DNA of 64,000 nucleotides. Origin: Variovorax paradoxus (GTDB lineage: Bacteria > Pseudomonadota > Gammaproteobacteria > Burkholderiales > Burkholderiaceae_C). The stretch is taken from NCBI RefSeq assembly GCF_018614875.1, contig NZ_JAGGNW010000017.1:93607-157606 (forward strand), read 5' to 3'. The position numbers were made by a program, and so were the translations under genes. Below are positions 63,224 through 64,000 of the stretch, in pieces. The notes under the pieces were generated by a model, which had not been told where the DNA came from, ran no database searches, and saw only the letters and a program-made list of their open reading frames with translations. Numbering within the stretch: the stretch's first letter is position 1; each line of letters opens with the position of its first letter.

Positions 63224-63365
63224 ATGCGCAGGCTGCGGGAAGTATCTGACCCGAATCGCGACCGCGCGTTCAAGCAAGAGCTGGTGCGACAGAGCTTGGA
63301 GCCAGGCGCGTCCGTATCGGTCGATCGCGCTGCGCAGTGGCATCAACGCCAACTGTTGTTCTAGT
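63224..63365 (+). pseudogene. IS66-type orf1 (TnpA) remnant
   Basis: The frame reads REVSDPNRDRAFKQELVRQS and LEPGASV, as in the small helix-turn-helix OrfA of IS66 elements. The next frame gives IALRSGINAN, and the first resumes with LLF before a stop, then WLREHV. At least two shifts break the gene. Only the N-terminal helix-turn-helix part survives. Confidence 0.55.
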
Positions 63366-63404
63366 GGCTCAGGGAGCATGTTCGAGCCGCAAGCGACGCG
63401 CCGC

Positions 63405-63443
63405 AGCAAAGTATTGCTCAACCTGTCAGCAAAGTATTGTTCC
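63405..63443 (+). repeat. Direct repeat pair AGCAAAGTATTG
   Basis: AGCAAAGTATTGCTCA (63405-63420) and AGCAAAGTATTGTTCC (63428-63443) are 23 bases apart. They share the AGCAAAGT core with the pair at 63537-63580. Confidence 0.6.
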
Positions 63444-63507
63444 CGCGGGGTCGGCCGACTCAACTGGCGGTCCCATCGGTCGCTTTTGCTTTTTTTGATT
63501 TAACATA

Positions 63508-63522
63508 AGATACATTGTATCT
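63508..63522. promoter_or_regulatory. Perfect palindrome AGATACA-T-TGTATCT
   Basis: A 15-base palindrome in an AT-rich patch between the two repeat pairs. It could be an operator for a dimeric regulator. No gene for one is visible in the window. Confidence 0.4.
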
Positions 63523-63536
63523 CTCACAGATGTGGG

Positions 63537-63580
63537 AGCAAAGTTGTAATGTCGCATTCGAGCAAAGTTCAAATGTCGCA
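63537..63580 (+). repeat. Direct repeat pair AGCAAAGTT-N-AATGTCGCA, likely transposon end
   Basis: AGCAAAGTTGTAATGTCGCA (63537-63556) and AGCAAAGTTCAAATGTCGCA (63561-63580) are spaced by 24 bases and lie just before the transposase gene. Repeated transposase-binding sites at the end of an element are common, so these probably mark its left end. Confidence 0.6.
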
Positions 63581-63606
63581 AAGTTGGCCGCCCCGAGCTC
63601 AGAGGC

Positions 63607-64000
63607 ATGGCCATGGCGACACCTGCAGCGACGATCACTATGACGATGCGCGAAGCGGATCGGCTCAAGACGATTCAGGCGGTGGTCGACCGGATGCTGC
63701 GGGTCGGCCAGGCCGCGCAGCGGCTTGGCATGAGCCGGCGGCAGATCGAGCGGCTTGTGGATCGATATCTGGACGATGGTCCCTCCGGTCTGGTCTCACG
63801 CAAGCGCGGGCGTCCCAGCAATAACCAGTTGGCCCCCGGCATTGCCGAACGTGCCGTTGCGCTCATCCGAGAGCGGTACGCTGACTTCGGTCCGACCCTG
63901 GCCGCCGAGAAGCTGCAGGAATGCCACGAGGTCGTGCTCAGCAAGGAAACCGTCCGGGCGCTGATGGTGGCGACAGGCCGAAGCCACGCGGGGCTACCTC
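63607..64000 (+). CDS. ISNCY/IS1202-type transposase, 3' end outside the window
   Basis: ATG 63607 opens a frame that runs off the window (131 residues seen). The N-terminal helix-turn-helix RVGQAAQRLGMSRRQIERLV is followed by a loop and a second DNA-binding segment LVSRKRGRPSNNQLAPGIAE, then AVALIRERYADFGPTLAAEK and LSKETVRALMVATG. This order is that of ISNCY (IS1202-group) transposases; the DDE core would follow downstream. An in-frame ATG six bases later is another possible start. Confidence 0.85.
   Translation, partial: MAMATPAATITMTMREADRLKTIQAVVDRMLRVGQAAQRLGMSRRQIERLVDRYLDDGPSGLVSRKRGRPSNNQLAPGIAERAVALIRERYADFGPTLAAEKLQECHEVVLSKETVRALMVATGRSHAGLP

Overview
The window is GC-rich chromosomal DNA. 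Gene content points to a soil- or plant-associated betaproteobacterium, most likely of the Comamonadaceae/Variovorax type: Bug/TctC-type solute receptors, ADP-forming acyl-CoA synthetase and acyl-CoA dehydrogenase catabolic genes, an ESPR-type autotransporter, PilV/W/X/Y1 minor pilins, PaoABC, and PQQ enzymes. Species is inference only. No rRNA, tRNA or CRISPR was seen.

Layout. 1-4250: a 5'-truncated Bug receptor, a lipoprotein, and debris (IS transposase N-terminus with its terminal repeat, a kinase remnant), then a LysR regulator. 4353-13270: a tightly packed catabolic operon, divergent from that LysR gene. It encodes a luciferase-like flavin monooxygenase, a flavin reductase with an extra FCD-like domain, two complementary acyl-CoA dehydrogenases, an enoyl-CoA hydratase-like protein, an ADP-forming acyl-CoA ligase, an SDR, a VOC protein and an NTF2-like protein. 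The set suggests oxygenation of a bulky or cyclic substrate followed by beta-oxidation. 13450-18472: an AraC regulator and a paoABC molybdenum aldehyde oxidoreductase operon whose large subunit carries a one-base frameshift. 18632-22428: a Phd/ParE-type module, a tannase-family lipoprotein, a DUF4256 protein and an unknown gene. 22573-27757: a 2-oxoacid:acceptor oxidoreductase operon (FAD/FeS subunit, KorA, KorB) with a CBS protein. 27798-30005: a GFA protein, parDE, a 50-residue protein and an orphan response regulator.

30303-33566 is an ESPR autotransporter, followed by a gene-poor stretch holding a decayed ABC-receptor fragment and a promoter-like element that is nearly the same as the one ahead of the response regulator. 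34251: a LysR gene. 35517-44628: a type IV minor-pilin operon (pilE-like, fimT, pilV, pilW, pilX, pilY1) running directly into a small Ras-like GTPase plus roadblock/LC7 module, which suggests MglA/MglB-like control of pili. 44657-48442: TerC, a secreted SnoaL-like protein and a two-component system; the same PhoP-box-like direct repeat lies ahead of both the two-component operon and the SnoaL-like gene. 49084-52925: a second autotransporter with a hexanucleotide repeat in its linker, coupled to a DUF4352-like protein. 53115-57996: an Xre-type antitoxin with a C-terminally truncated RES toxin, then an SbcD/SbcC-like pair. 58015-58773: istB and aldehyde dehydrogenase debris. 58811-62066: an ankyrin protein, a PQQ dehydrogenase and a dihaem cytochrome c. 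62067-64000: a decayed Bug gene, small ORFs, an IS66 orf1 remnant, and a transposase preceded by reiterated end-like repeats and running off the window.

Family calls come from reading motifs in the translations. No database search was possible.
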